Positions 1 through 9,929 of a stretch of DNA of 64,000 nt are shown piece after piece; position 1 is the first letter of the stretch, and each line of letters begins with the position of its first letter. This stretch comes from Lacisediminihabitans changchengi (GTDB taxonomy: Bacteria; Actinomycetota; Actinomycetes; Actinomycetales; Microbacteriaceae): assembly GCF_016634425.1 (NCBI RefSeq), contig NZ_JAEPES010000001.1, positions 937,183 through 1,001,182 on the forward strand, given 5' to 3'. A model generated the notes under the pieces. It searched no databases, had not been told where the DNA came from, and saw only the letters and a list, made by a program, of their open reading frames with translations. A program made the translations under genes and the position numbers.

Positions 1-186
1 ATCAGCATGACGCTGACCTCGGCCGGGTGCCCGCTGACCGATGTGATCGAGGAAGAGACCGCTCAGGCGCTCGACGGCATCGTCGAGCAATTCCGCATCA
101 ACTGGGTGTGGATGCCGCCGTGGGGCCCGGAGAAGATCACCGACGATGGTCGCGACATGATGCGGGCCCTCGGCTTCTCGATGTAG
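1..186 (+). CDS. Metal-sulfur cluster assembly factor (DUF59/SufT-like), C-terminal part
   Basis: The window opens inside this gene; 61 codons remain in frame 1 and end at a TAG. The visible peptide contains MTLTSAGCPLTDVI and a conserved tail with VWMPPWGPEKITDDGRD, which is the C-terminal half of the DUF59/MIP18 family of small cytosolic factors that help insert Fe-S clusters into proteins (SufT/PaaD-like). The family is about 100-115 residues, so roughly half is present. The conserved Cys of the SxGCPL motif is retained. In actinobacteria this gene usually ends a suf operon, which would lie upstream of the window; that part is inference. Confidence 0.85.
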   Translation: MSMTLTSAGCPLTDVIEEETAQALDGIVEQFRINWVWMPPWGPEKITDDGRDMMRALGFSM

Positions 187-269
187 TCACGGCCGCGCGG
201 CATCCGTCCCTCGGACTGGGTGGACGCCACGCTCCTCGACCGCTGGTCTTGCGCGGTAGTCTTCATCCG

Positions 270-1958
270 ATGGACCAGACTCGGGGGAAGAGCGGCACGT
301 CTGACGAGCGTCGGCGGGTGAGACTGCGACGCTCGGTCGTGCAGTCGCAGCTGTTGGTCGCCGCCTCGATGCTGGTGCTTGCCTGCCTCGCCATCGCGCT
401 CGACTCGGAGGCTTTGGAGTCGCCGATCTTCCTCTGTGGCCTGGGCGTGGAGTTCGTGGCGACCACCTACGCGCTGCTGATCCCCTGGTCGGAGAAGATC
501 GCGCGTTTTGCAACCGTCCTGCCTATCGTCAACATCGTGGCGATCGTGCTAGTCCGCGAGGGGCGTCCCGAACTGGGTGCCGGCCTGCTTTTGGTGCTGC
601 CGATCATGTGGATGGCACGACACAACGGTCTCGCTGGGACCATCGGCGGCGTGGGGTTCGCCACGGTGCTGTTGTGGGGCGGCACGGCGCTCACCGGGTT
701 GCCGACGATAGGGTCCGCCTACGTCGTGCTCCTGCTTCTCCCCATGACGCTCGCCTTCGTGGCCACGGCGACTCATGCCACGGCGCGACGCAACATCAGC
801 CAGCGCATCCTGCTCCAGCAACAGGCGCAGCTCGTGGAACGGGCATACGCCCGCGCGCGGAAGCAGGAGCTGTTCCGCAACGAGGTTCTCGATGCGGTCA
901 GCTTCGGGGTGCTGGCGTTCGACCGCGAGGGCAACCTCACGCTCATGAACGAGGCGCATCGACTCTCCCTCGCCACATTCCACACACCGGCGGGATCCAT
1001 CGTGCACCCCGTGGCATACCGTTCTGACCGGGTGACCGCGTTCTCGTCGGAGGAGCGCCCCATGGGCCGTGCGCTGCGCGGTGAGTCGTTCGATGACGAG
1101 ACCATCTGGGTCGGCGAGCCCGGCTCGCGCCGAGCAGCGTATGCCGTCACCTCCCGGCCACTCTCGACGCCGGACGGCGAATACGACGGCCAGGTCGTGG
1201 TGGTGCGCGACATCACGCGGGAGCTCGACGCCGTCGAAGCGAGGGATGACCTGGTGGCGTCGGTCTCGCACGACCTGCGCACGCCGATCACTTCGATCCT
1301 CGGTTACCTGGAGCTCGTGCTCGAAGACGACGGGATCGACGAAAAGAACCGCAAGATGGTCGGGATCGCCCACCGAAACTCCGAACGGCTGCTCGCGCTG
1401 GTGTCCGATCTGATGCACGTGGCGAGTCAAGCCGATGCGCGGGCCCCGATGACCTTCCAGCCCTACGACGTCGGCTACACGGTAGACGAAGCGGTGGAGT
1501 CGCAGCGGCCGATGATCGAGGGGCAGGGTCTGCGGCTGGAGGCGGACATCGACGACCAGGCAATGTGTGTCGTCGATCCCCTGCGGATGCGCCAAGTGCT
1601 CGACAACCTGTTGACCAACGCGGTCAAATACAACCGGCCAGGGGGAGTGGTGCGCGTGACCTTGCGAGACGACGGAGAATTCGTGCGAATAGCGGTATCG
1701 GACACCGGAGTCGGAATCTCCGAGACCGATCAGAAGCGCCTGTTCGAGCGGTATTTTCGCGCCGAATCTGCTCGCCAGTCCTCCGTGCACGGCTCCGGTC
1801 TCGGCCTCAACATCACCGCGGAGATCATCGCGGAGCACGGCGGTGAGCTGCTGGTGTCGAGCGAGCCGGGCGTGGGTTCCAGATTCGAGATCGTGCTTCC
1901 TTCGCTTGGCTCCGCGACGTCGGTCGTCGGCCCAGGAACCGTGATGGGAGCCCCGTGA
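270..1958 (+). CDS. Membrane sensor histidine kinase with PAS-like domain
   Basis: A 562-residue hybrid of a membrane sensor and a HisKA/HATPase kinase. The N-terminal ~190 residues carry about six hydrophobic segments. A PAS-like domain follows (about 215-320, with FGVLAFDREGNLTLMNEA). The dimerization helix carries the phospho-acceptor His334 in SVSHDLRTPI. The ATP-binding domain has an N box (DNLLTNAVKYN), G1 (DTGVGI) and G2 (GSGLGL), so it should be catalytically active. The reading frame is open further upstream to base 27, but the ATG at 270 is chosen because the preceding translation overlaps the Fe-S factor gene and looks non-coding. It overlaps the next gene by 4 bp (GTGA), so the two are surely co-translated. 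The likely partner is the unpaired response regulator at 5480-6436; this is inference. Confidence 0.92.
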   Translation: MDQTRGKSGTSDERRRVRLRRSVVQSQLLVAASMLVLACLAIALDSEALESPIFLCGLGVEFVATTYALLIPWSEKIARFATVLPIVNIVAIVLVREGRPELGAGLLLVLPIMWMARHNGLAGTIGGVGFATVLLWGGTALTGLPTIGSAYVVLLLLPMTLAFVATATHATARRNISQRILLQQQAQLVERAYARARKQELFRNEVLDAVSFGVLAFDREGNLTLMNEAHRLSLATFHTPAGSIVHPVAYRSDRVTAFSSEERPMGRALRGESFDDETIWVGEPGSRRAAYAVTSRPLSTPDGEYDGQVVVVRDITRELDAVEARDDLVASVSHDLRTPITSILGYLELVLEDDGIDEKNRKMVGIAHRNSERLLALVSDLMHVASQADARAPMTFQPYDVGYTVDEAVESQRPMIEGQGLRLEADIDDQAMCVVDPLRMRQVLDNLLTNAVKYNRPGGVVRVTLRDDGEFVRIAVSDTGVGISETDQKRLFERYFRAESARQSSVHGSGLGLNITAEIIAEHGGELLVSSEPGVGSRFEIVLPSLGSATSVVGPGTVMGAP

Positions 1959-3109
1959 TTCTGGATGCCACCACGCTCTCGCTGGTCGAGGGGCTAGTGT
2001 TTCTCACCACCGGGGCGACCTTCATCCTCGGCACGGTGTTGGGCCGAACCACTGCGGTCGGACGGGTGTGGAGCGCGGCATTCGCGGTCGGCATCCTCGC
2101 GGTGATGTGCTTCGGGGTGTCCGGCATCATCGAGGGCAACCTTCGGACCATCAACGCCATCGGATGCGCCGCGTTCTCTGCGGCGATCGCCATCATGTGG
2201 AGCGGTTGTCGCGTGGCCAACGGCCGCGGCAGTCTTGCCTGGGTGGCGGCCATCGCGGCGAGTGCGGCCGGCCCAGTCGTCTACCTCGACGATCCGGCAT
2301 ACGGTCAGTGGGCGGGCTCGCTGCCCTTCTTTCTACTCGTGGCGGTACTGGCAGCGCTCGTGGCGGTCGAGACCCTGCGCGGCCGATTGCTCCACGACTC
2401 GAATGCCTCTGCGCTCACCGCAATCTTCGCCTTCGCCGCGCTGTTTTACCTGGTGCGCGCGGCGGTGGTGGCCATAGTGGGTGTCCGGTCGCCGATCTTC
2501 CTCGACTGGTTCGGCTCGATCACCACCAGCATGGTGGTCATCGTCCTCATCCTGGTCGCCGGCATCTCCATGTCGGCGCTGCGGAACACGCTTCCCTCTG
2601 AAGCGGACGATAAGGACACGAGCGGGTCGGGGATCCCCGGCATCGCCGGTCCAGCACTCTTCGATCAGCAGCTGCGGGATTGGCTCCGTCGAGCTCGAAT
2701 CGATCGGTCACCCCTCATGCTGAGTCTGATCGAGGTCGACGATCTCGACCATCTCACCGCGGTGTTCGGACGCGAATTCGGCGACTTGGCGATCCTTGCC
2801 GTCGGTCGTGCGGCCTGCGAGAGCTCGCCCATCGGTTCCGTCGTCGGCCAGGTAGCATCCCGACGGTTCGCGGTGATCTCGGTCGTCGCCGATGCGCGGC
2901 GGGTCGCCGATGACATCCAGAACGCCCTGGTGGACCGTCCGCTGGATAGCGTGACCGGCATTCGCGCGGTTGCCACGATCGGGGCCGCAACGACGGTCGA
3001 GGCCGGGTACCGGGAGCCCGACCTCATCGCGGCCGCGCAGGCCGCGCTGGATCTAGCGATCGCTGGCGTGGCTGCCCAGACGCCGCCGGCACAGGCGGTC
3101 ACGGACTGA
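1955..3109 (+). CDS. Membrane protein with degenerate GGDEF domain
   Basis: A 384-residue protein starting at GTG, translationally coupled to the kinase upstream. The first ~215 residues form about six or seven transmembrane helices. The C-terminal ~160 residues follow the fold pattern of a diguanylate cyclase: LSLIEVDDLDHLTAVFGREFGD matches the stretch around the first metal-binding Asp, and the closing ADxAL-like segment appears as AAQAALDLA. The signature GGDEF is replaced by ASRRF (about residues 301-305). It therefore should not make c-di-GMP by the normal chemistry, and it has no RxxD inhibitory site that I can see. It may bind nucleotide or transmit a signal to the kinase. Family membership is confident at fold level; the role is not known. 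Confidence 0.78.
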   Translation: MILDATTLSLVEGLVFLTTGATFILGTVLGRTTAVGRVWSAAFAVGILAVMCFGVSGIIEGNLRTINAIGCAAFSAAIAIMWSGCRVANGRGSLAWVAAIAASAAGPVVYLDDPAYGQWAGSLPFFLLVAVLAALVAVETLRGRLLHDSNASALTAIFAFAALFYLVRAAVVAIVGVRSPIFLDWFGSITTSMVVIVLILVAGISMSALRNTLPSEADDKDTSGSGIPGIAGPALFDQQLRDWLRRARIDRSPLMLSLIEVDDLDHLTAVFGREFGDLAILAVGRAACESSPIGSVVGQVASRRFAVISVVADARRVADDIQNALVDRPLDSVTGIRAVATIGAATTVEAGYREPDLIAAAQAALDLAIAGVAAQTPPAQAVTD

Positions 3110-3119
3110 CCGGATCTGA

Positions 3120-3728
3120 TCAGCGCGCGATCGCGATGACTATGGTGTCGGTGGCCGTCTGCTTCGCGTACTGCGCCGACGTCGGCGTCGACTGCAGCAG
3201 CAGCTCGTAGGTGAGGTCGAGCGTCACCGACGTCGCCTTCGGATCCAGTGCGGGCAGCACGAACGTCTGGCTGTAGCTGTAGGGGGTCTTGATCAGATAG
3301 CCCGGCGTGATGCTCGCCTGGTCGGCGATCGGGGCGGGTGCCGGCAGGGACTTATTACCGTCCGAGACCGCGACCACCGCGCTCACCTTGGAAAGATAGA
3401 CCTGCTGGCCGTCGTCGGGGGTTAGTGCCCCGGTCAACGAGAAGCTCAGGGGCTTGTTCGCGCCAGCCGTCCACTTGTCCATCGCTAGGTCGGACCAGTA
3501 GTTCACCGTCAGGCCGATGCTGCCCGCGGTGAGCGCGCGCTTGGTCGATCCGGTGGCGAGATCGTTTGTGATGGTGCGGATTGTGGGGCTCGCGGTCGGG
3601 GAGGGGCTGGAGCTGGACGCGGATCCCTTGTCCAACCACGGGGGAGTACCACATCCGGTGAGGCCCAGGAGGACTGCCGACGCCGCGATTGTCGCGATTG
3701 CCGTGCTGGTGACGCGCCGACTGATCAT
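3120..3728 (-). CDS. Secreted lipoprotein of unknown function
   Basis: A 202-residue protein with a clear lipoprotein signal: basic MISRR start, hydrophobic stretch, and lipobox LTGC giving acylated Cys26. A Ser/Pro/Thr-rich linker (residues ~36-50) follows, typical of surface lipoproteins that must span the wall. The remaining ~150 residues look beta-rich (alternating VTLDLTYELLL-type strands) and match no family I recognise. It stands convergent to the GGDEF-like gene and divergent from the glycosyltransferase, between the parts of the putative polysaccharide locus, so it could be an export or surface-retention partner; only position supports this. Confidence 0.8.
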   Translation of the reverse strand: MISRRVTSTAIATIAASAVLLGLTGCGTPPWLDKGSASSSSPSPTASPTIRTITNDLATGSTKRALTAGSIGLTVNYWSDLAMDKWTAGANKPLSFSLTGALTPDDGQQVYLSKVSAVVAVSDGNKSLPAPAPIADQASITPGYLIKTPYSYSQTFVLPALDPKATSVTLDLTYELLLQSTPTSAQYAKQTATDTIVIAIAR

Positions 3729-3910
3729 GATGCCCCCCGATGACTCTGCTTCCGCGAGGATACATGGCTTCCGCCGAAATACGTGGCCGAGTGTCCCGCG
3801 CCGGATTTCGCACGCGAAAGGGGGGTGGGAAAGCGTCGATGCGCCTGTGATGATGGTAGACGTACAGGTCTACCACGCCCGTACTCCTGGACTGTCCACC
3901 CGGGAAGCTG

Positions 3911-5422
3911 ATGAGAAACGGTGTCACGACCATGTCGAACGATGTCACATCCACGCCTGATGCGTCGGTCGAGCCGCACGATTCACTCGTCCCGTTCCGC
4001 AAGAACTACGTGCAGTACCACGAAGAGGTCTCCCCACTCGCGTCGGACTTCATCGCGAGCGTCGAGTCGATCGATGTAGAGAAGACCACCATCGGCTGCG
4101 TGATCCCCGCCTACAACGAGGCCGAATCGATCGCCGAGGTCATCGAGTCGCTGCTGGCGCAGACGCGGGTGCCCGACGTCATCCATGTCATCGTCAACAA
4201 CACCACCGACGACACGGTGCGAATCGCCAGCGAGTTCGCCGGGCCGCACACGCGCATCGTCGACGGCGTGGAGCAGAGCACCGAGGTCTATGTCCATGAC
4301 ATCGGGCTGAACCGCGACAAGAAGGTCGGCGCCCTCAACTACGGCTTCACCCTCGTCGAAGGCTGCGACTATCTGCTGGGGGTCGACGGAGACACCACCG
4401 CAGAGCCGGATGCCGTGAAGGCACTCGAAGACGAGATCAACTCCGACAGCCGCATCGGCGGCATCTCCGCCATTTACAGCATCGACGACACCCGAGTACA
4501 CGGCGTCATCCCCTCGTTCCTGATCGCCGGCCAGCGCACGCAGTTCGCGGCCTTCAATATGCAGAATATGCTGCGCGGGCGCAACATGGCGGTGCTCGGT
4601 GGGCAGTTCTCCATCTTCTCCGTGCGCGCGCTCAACCAGGCGATGATCGAGAACAAGCAGTCGACCCCCTGGGTGAAAGACAGCGAGGTCGAAGATTCCC
4701 TGTTGTCGCTGCAGATCAAGAGCGCGGGCTTCCTCACCAAGATCAGCGCCCAGGCACGGGCGGATGTCGGTGGCATGACCACCCTGCGCGGTCTCGACGC
4801 CCAGCAGGTCAAGTGGAATTTCGGCGCCATCGAGCTGATGTGGCCGGGCCAGCGCGGTGACACCAAGGGACAGCCGCTCCACCCGAATCTGCGCCTGCGG
4901 TGGCTGGAAAACCTGTCTATGGCCGTCAACGGCGTCACCCGCGTGCTGTTCCTGGTGTTGCTTGTGGCATCTCTGTCGATCCACGCGTTCGTCTTCAGCC
5001 CGATCTGGCTGATCCCGCCGGTGGTCGCCGTGCTGCTCAACCTGCGCATCGCGCTGTCGATGAAGAAGCGCAACTGGCGCGATATCCTGTTCGCGGTGCT
5101 GGTGATTCCGGCGGAGGTCTATATGGTCATCCGTCTCGGACACTTCTTCCGTGCCTGGACCAAGTTCCTCAGTCGCAAGCAGGTCGACAATTGGGCAGCG
5201 CAGGCGAAGGCAGAGCGTGGCTCTGGCAACGCCCACCTGGCTCCGGTCTTCATCTTCCTCCTCGCCGTGGCCATCCTGGTCTTCACGTGGTTCCAACTTG
5301 ACGTGGTTGTGCAGTCGACCATCCTCTGGATCGGGTGGCCGATCCTGGGGGTCATCACGTTCACGCAGACGATTACCATGCTGGGATCGCTGCTGCGCCG
5401 TCACCGCGGTTACAGGGTCTGA
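3911..5422 (+). CDS. Processive membrane glycosyltransferase (GT2, cellulose/hyaluronan synthase-like)
   Basis: A 503-residue GT2 enzyme. The GT-A domain begins at TIGCVIPAYNEAES (about 58-70) and has the substrate/metal Asp pair in VDGDT (159-161), an acceptor-site ED in EVEDS (261-262) and a QxxRW-like element QQVKW (298-302, Lys in place of Arg). About five transmembrane helices follow (roughly 343-383, 390-410, 438-458, 462-485). This GT domain, QxxRW and membrane-channel order is that of synthases that polymerise and extrude a beta-linked glycan, such as BcsA, CslA and HasA. No PilZ domain is present. The start could instead be the ATG at 3932; the upstream one has a GGGAAG about 6 nt before it. 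Neighbouring GH6 glucanase and regulators suggest a regulated exopolysaccharide system. The polymer is unknown. Confidence 0.85.
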   Translation: MRNGVTTMSNDVTSTPDASVEPHDSLVPFRKNYVQYHEEVSPLASDFIASVESIDVEKTTIGCVIPAYNEAESIAEVIESLLAQTRVPDVIHVIVNNTTDDTVRIASEFAGPHTRIVDGVEQSTEVYVHDIGLNRDKKVGALNYGFTLVEGCDYLLGVDGDTTAEPDAVKALEDEINSDSRIGGISAIYSIDDTRVHGVIPSFLIAGQRTQFAAFNMQNMLRGRNMAVLGGQFSIFSVRALNQAMIENKQSTPWVKDSEVEDSLLSLQIKSAGFLTKISAQARADVGGMTTLRGLDAQQVKWNFGAIELMWPGQRGDTKGQPLHPNLRLRWLENLSMAVNGVTRVLFLVLLVASLSIHAFVFSPIWLIPPVVAVLLNLRIALSMKKRNWRDILFAVLVIPAEVYMVIRLGHFFRAWTKFLSRKQVDNWAAQAKAERGSGNAHLAPVFIFLLAVAILVFTWFQLDVVVQSTILWIGWPILGVITFTQTITMLGSLLRRHRGYRV

Positions 5423-5479
5423 CCGGGGTCACACCGTTCGCGGACTGCGCTCGGAAGCGAGAAATCCCGGACCCGCGAC

Positions 5480-6436
5480 TCAGAGACTGTCGTCAGCGGT
5501 CGAGCGATACCCGACGGCTCCGACCGACTCGATCCAGCGCGGCTCAGTGGAGTTCTCTCCCAGTTTCTTTCGCAGGCTGACGAGCAGTACGTCGATGGCG
5601 CGCTTCTCCGCGTCGCTGACGAAGTGGGTGGTGACGAAGCTTTCGCGACGGAGGAGCAGCACGAGGTCGGGCTTCGTGCGCACGCGGCGACCCGACTTGA
5701 GTAGAGACGCCAGCAGATCGAACTCGCTGCGGAGCAGCACGACATCGCGACCGTCGACGAACACCTCACCGGACTGGGTGTTCAGCGAAAGGCCGTTGTG
5801 CGCCAACCAGCCTTCGCCGCTGGGGACGACGTAGTTATCGATATCGGGCGGTCGGACATCCGCGGCGAAGGTCGACGTAACGACCGGACGCTCGTGGGAT
5901 GCCTTGGCGCGCTCGGCCGCACGATGTTCGGGCACACGCTGCTCGGTGACAGGGTGCTCCGTGACGGGGTGCTCGGTGACGGGCGGTTGCGCACGCACCG
6001 CCTCGGCGATCGCCGACGGAGCGATCTCGATGGTTGCCGGGATGCTCGCTGGAGCCGGCGGCGCGTTGGCGGCGCTGCGCGGACGGCGCAACATCGCCTC
6101 GATGCGGGCACGCAACTCGCGAGGACGAAACGGTTTTGTCAGGTAATCGTCAGCACCGGCGCGGAGGCCATCGAGCGTGTCTATCTCGTCCTGCAGAGCG
6201 GTCAGCATGACGATGTAAGTGTCGCTGAAAGCTCGGATGCGCCGGGCGACCTCGAAGCCATCCATGCCGGGCATGTTGACATCGAGCGTGACCACCGCCG
6301 GCTGGTGATGACGCACCGCCTCGATGCCATCGGGCCCGTTGCCGGTCGCGATGACCTGAAATCCGGCCTGTTGCAGCACCGCTTCCAGCAGATGGCGGAT
6401 GTCGACCTCGTCTTCGATCACGACGGCAACGCGCAT
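5480..6436 (-). CDS. OmpR-family response regulator with repetitive linker
   Basis: A 318-residue regulator. The receiver domain (1-120) has acidic residues EDE near the start, phospho-acceptor Asp52 in LDVNMPG and the conserved Lys in LTKPF. A winged-helix Trans_reg_C domain occupies about 225-310. Between them lies an unusually long linker of ~100 residues containing the repeat VTEHP-VTEHP-VTEQR, encoded by a 15-bp tandem repeat. The start chosen is the ATG at 6436, preceded by GGGGAAGAG; an in-frame TTG lies at 6475. It lies 74 bp downstream of the GH6 gene on the same strand, so the two may be one transcript. No kinase is adjacent on this strand; the orphan kinase at 270-1958 is the natural partner by position. 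Confidence 0.9.
   Translation of the reverse strand: MRVAVVIEDEVDIRHLLEAVLQQAGFQVIATGNGPDGIEAVRHHQPAVVTLDVNMPGMDGFEVARRIRAFSDTYIVMLTALQDEIDTLDGLRAGADDYLTKPFRPRELRARIEAMLRRPRSAANAPPAPASIPATIEIAPSAIAEAVRAQPPVTEHPVTEHPVTEQRVPEHRAAERAKASHERPVVTSTFAADVRPPDIDNYVVPSGEGWLAHNGLSLNTQSGEVFVDGRDVVLLRSEFDLLASLLKSGRRVRTKPDLVLLLRRESFVTTHFVSDAEKRAIDVLLVSLRKKLGENSTEPRWIESVGAVGYRSTADDSL
5941..5985. repeat. 15-bp tandem repeat, 3 copies, inside response-regulator linker
   Basis: Three consecutive 15-bp units of the form GCTCGGTGACAGGGT, with one or two substitutions per copy. They encode the VTEHP-type pentapeptide repeat in the linker of the response regulator. Because the unit is 15 bp, copy-number change would keep the frame and alter linker length only. 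Confidence 0.85.
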
Positions 6437-6510
6437 CTCTTCCCCAATCCCCATGGGCATGATCGTAGCAATCAATGCTCCCCGCCCGGGAGCGGATCAG
6501 ACGCGATTCG

Positions 6511-7491
6511 TCAGCCGCTCTCGCCGAGCAACTCCAGGGCGCTATGGTCCCACCACTGACCAGCCGCTGGCCCACCGTTGCAGGTTCCATCACTCTCACC
6601 GGGCGGCTTGATCCACAGGTTGGCGTCGCGAGCGCCGCCGGAACGGTTGATGGCGGGCTTCTCGCCGAGGCGACGGCCGGCGGGGTTGCACCACACCCCG
6701 CTCGAGCCGGCTCCGTTGCGTGACACATCGATCACGTAGTGGGAACCGCCGGTCATCCGGCTGACCTCGTTCGCGTACTTCGTCTCGCGGCCACTGGTGT
6801 TGTAGTTGGCGACGTTGGTGGCGAAGCCCCGAACCGAAGAGACCTTGGCCCGGATCAAGAGATCCGCCATCGTCTTGGCGCCGAGCCAGTCGGAATTTCC
6901 GCCGTCAAGATAGACCTCGGCGCCGGTGCCGGCGAATTGGGAGGCCGCCGCGCGAACCTGGGCTATGCGAGCATCCTGTCTCCCGCAGCTCGCGCTGAGG
7001 GCCAGCGAATCGGGCTCGAGGATCACGATGCTGTCGCGTCCGCGCACACCGTCGGCGATCGCGGCAACCCAGTCGGGATATTCAGCGGCGTCGAGGCCAC
7101 CGGCGGACTCGGACCCGCAATCGCGATCCGGGATGCCGTAGACGACGAACGTCGGAACGGTCGCGGTGGAGCTGGCTGCTCCTGCGATGCCAGCCACGTA
7201 GTTCTCGACCGATGCGGTCGGCTGCTTCTCCGGCGTCAACCAGACACCCGTCGGCGTAGTCACCAGGGGGCGGAAGTCATCGGCGCGTTCGGGTTCGGCG
7301 ACGATCTCCTGCGCTGCCGACGAGTTCGGGTCGGTGTAGAGATCGAGCCCGGAGAGGTAACGATCTCCACCGGTACTCACCCCACCTGCCGTCTTGGCGA
7401 TCAGTACCGCCCCCGCGCACAGCACGGCAGCGACAAGCAGCCCAATTGCGAGGACTAGCGCCGGGCTCGGGCGTCGAACGGACGCTGACAT
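6511..7491 (-). CDS. Membrane-anchored glycoside hydrolase family 6 (endoglucanase/cellobiohydrolase type)
   Basis: A 326-residue protein with a single N-terminal hydrophobic anchor (about residues 11-35) followed by a GH6 barrel. Both GH6 signatures are present: VVYGIPDRDCGSESAGG, carrying the catalytic-acid Asp before Cys, and VILEPDSLAL. The C-terminal half has VYLDGGNSDW, HYVIDVSRNG and WIKPPGESDGTC, all typical of the family. GH6 enzymes invert beta-1,4-glucan linkages. No carbohydrate-binding module is present, which fits a processing role at the membrane better than scavenging of plant cellulose. In Streptomyces a GH6 enzyme (CslZ) is associated with the cellulose-like synthase CslA; the synthase at 3911 makes a similar pairing plausible. 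The protein resembles the second GH6 enzyme at 30127. Confidence 0.93.
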   Translation of the reverse strand: MSASVRRPSPALVLAIGLLVAAVLCAGAVLIAKTAGGVSTGGDRYLSGLDLYTDPNSSAAQEIVAEPERADDFRPLVTTPTGVWLTPEKQPTASVENYVAGIAGAASSTATVPTFVVYGIPDRDCGSESAGGLDAAEYPDWVAAIADGVRGRDSIVILEPDSLALSASCGRQDARIAQVRAAASQFAGTGAEVYLDGGNSDWLGAKTMADLLIRAKVSSVRGFATNVANYNTSGRETKYANEVSRMTGGSHYVIDVSRNGAGSSGVWCNPAGRRLGEKPAINRSGGARDANLWIKPPGESDGTCNGGPAAGQWWDHSALELLGESG

Positions 7492-7541
7492 CAGGTCAAC
7501 CGCCGGATCGGCGAGAGCGGGTTCGAGGATGTTGCGCCGCA

Positions 7542-7581
7542 GATGACGGTGCGGTCCGCACCTGTGCGACGAGCCGTCATC
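7542..7581 (-). terminator. Nested inverted repeat after bioY, possible terminator
   Basis: GATGACGG (7542-7549) pairs with CCGTCATC (7574-7581), and inside lies GTGCGG/CCGCAC with a one-base centre. The structure begins 4 bp past the bioY stop codon. There is no T-tract on the minus strand, so it would be a weak or Rho-assisted terminator, or alternatively an operator for the GH6 gene whose start is 51 bp further. Confidence 0.4.
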
Positions 7582-7584
7582 GGG

Positions 7585-8193
7585 TTACAACCGGCGAGAC
7601 TCCGTCGAGTCCGCCCGATTGACGCCGAACCAGGCGAGGCGGACGAAACCTGCAGCGATGACCGCCTTGATGATGCCGCCGAAGATGAAGGGGTACAGGC
7701 CGTACTGCAGGGTCTCGGTGAGCGTGTAGTGACCGACGACGGCGAGCCAGGGGAGTCCGACGGCGAAGGTCACGACCGTGCCGGCGCCGAAGGAGGCGAG
7801 AGCGCCGAGGATCCGGTGATCCCATGAACGCTGGGCGAGCCATCCGGTGAGCGCAGCGGCGGCGGTGAATCCGATGATATAACCGCCGGTTGCGCCGAAG
7901 ATCACGCCAACGCCGTGGCTGCCGTCGCTGAATACCGGCAACCCCAGGGCGCCGATCACCGCGTAGAGGACCATCGAGAGCGTGCCGCGCACGGCACCGA
8001 GCGAACTGCCGACGATAAGAGCAGCCAGGGTCTGGCCCGTGATCGGGACCGGGCCGATCGGCACCGAGATCTGGGCTGCGATGGAAACCAGCGCTGCACC
8101 GGCGGCGATGAACACTAGGTCGGTTGCGACCGAGCGGCGCAGAAGCCGGTCGACGAGGGTGGGGCGGCCGAAGGCCAGGCTCACGGTGGTCAT
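7585..8193 (-). CDS. bioY: Biotin transporter substrate-binding subunit BioY
   Basis: A 202-residue membrane protein with about six helices, the S component of an ECF-type biotin importer. The hallmark BioY region is clear: AAQISVPIGPVPITGQTLAALIVGSSLGAVRGTLSM, followed by GGYIIGFTAAAALTGWLAQR. The start is set at the ATG at 8193, which has a good AGGAG 5 bp upstream; an in-frame codon at 8250 lacks one. No bioM/bioN ATPase or T component is adjacent, so it either works alone, as some BioY proteins do, or borrows a shared ECF module from elsewhere. Confidence 0.93.
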   Translation of the reverse strand: MTTVSLAFGRPTLVDRLLRRSVATDLVFIAAGAALVSIAAQISVPIGPVPITGQTLAALIVGSSLGAVRGTLSMVLYAVIGALGLPVFSDGSHGVGVIFGATGGYIIGFTAAAALTGWLAQRSWDHRILGALASFGAGTVVTFAVGLPWLAVVGHYTLTETLQYGLYPFIFGGIIKAVIAAGFVRLAWFGVNRADSTESRRL

Positions 8194-8252
8194 GCGTTCT
8201 CCTCTGGCGGAACTGTCTGGGAGGGCGCGGACGCTGAGCGCGCGACCCACGA

Positions 8253-8261
8253 TTTATACTA
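8253..8261 (-). promoter_or_regulatory. Probable bioY promoter -10 region
   Basis: On the minus strand the overlapping hexamers TAGTAT and TATAAA stand out in a GC-rich intergenic region, about 60 bp ahead of the bioY start. They are the only AT-rich elements between the divergent bioY and ABC-F genes. I could not identify a clear biotin-repressor operator. Confidence 0.4.
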
Positions 8262-8312
8262 GAGGCCTACCCCACCCCCTCGTCGCTCGAAAAGCGACTA
8301 ATGAATTGGACT

Positions 8313-9917
<1,605 letters not shown>

Positions 9918-9929
9918 AACGTCACCGCG

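Noticed and set aside
549..1838. 429-codon open frame on the minus strand across the histidine kinase
   Set aside because: Antisense to a gene with complete kinase motifs; its translation is Arg/His/Asp-rich with no domain. It is a shadow of high-GC codon use. The same holds for other long antisense frames, such as 8298-9809 and 18294-19886.
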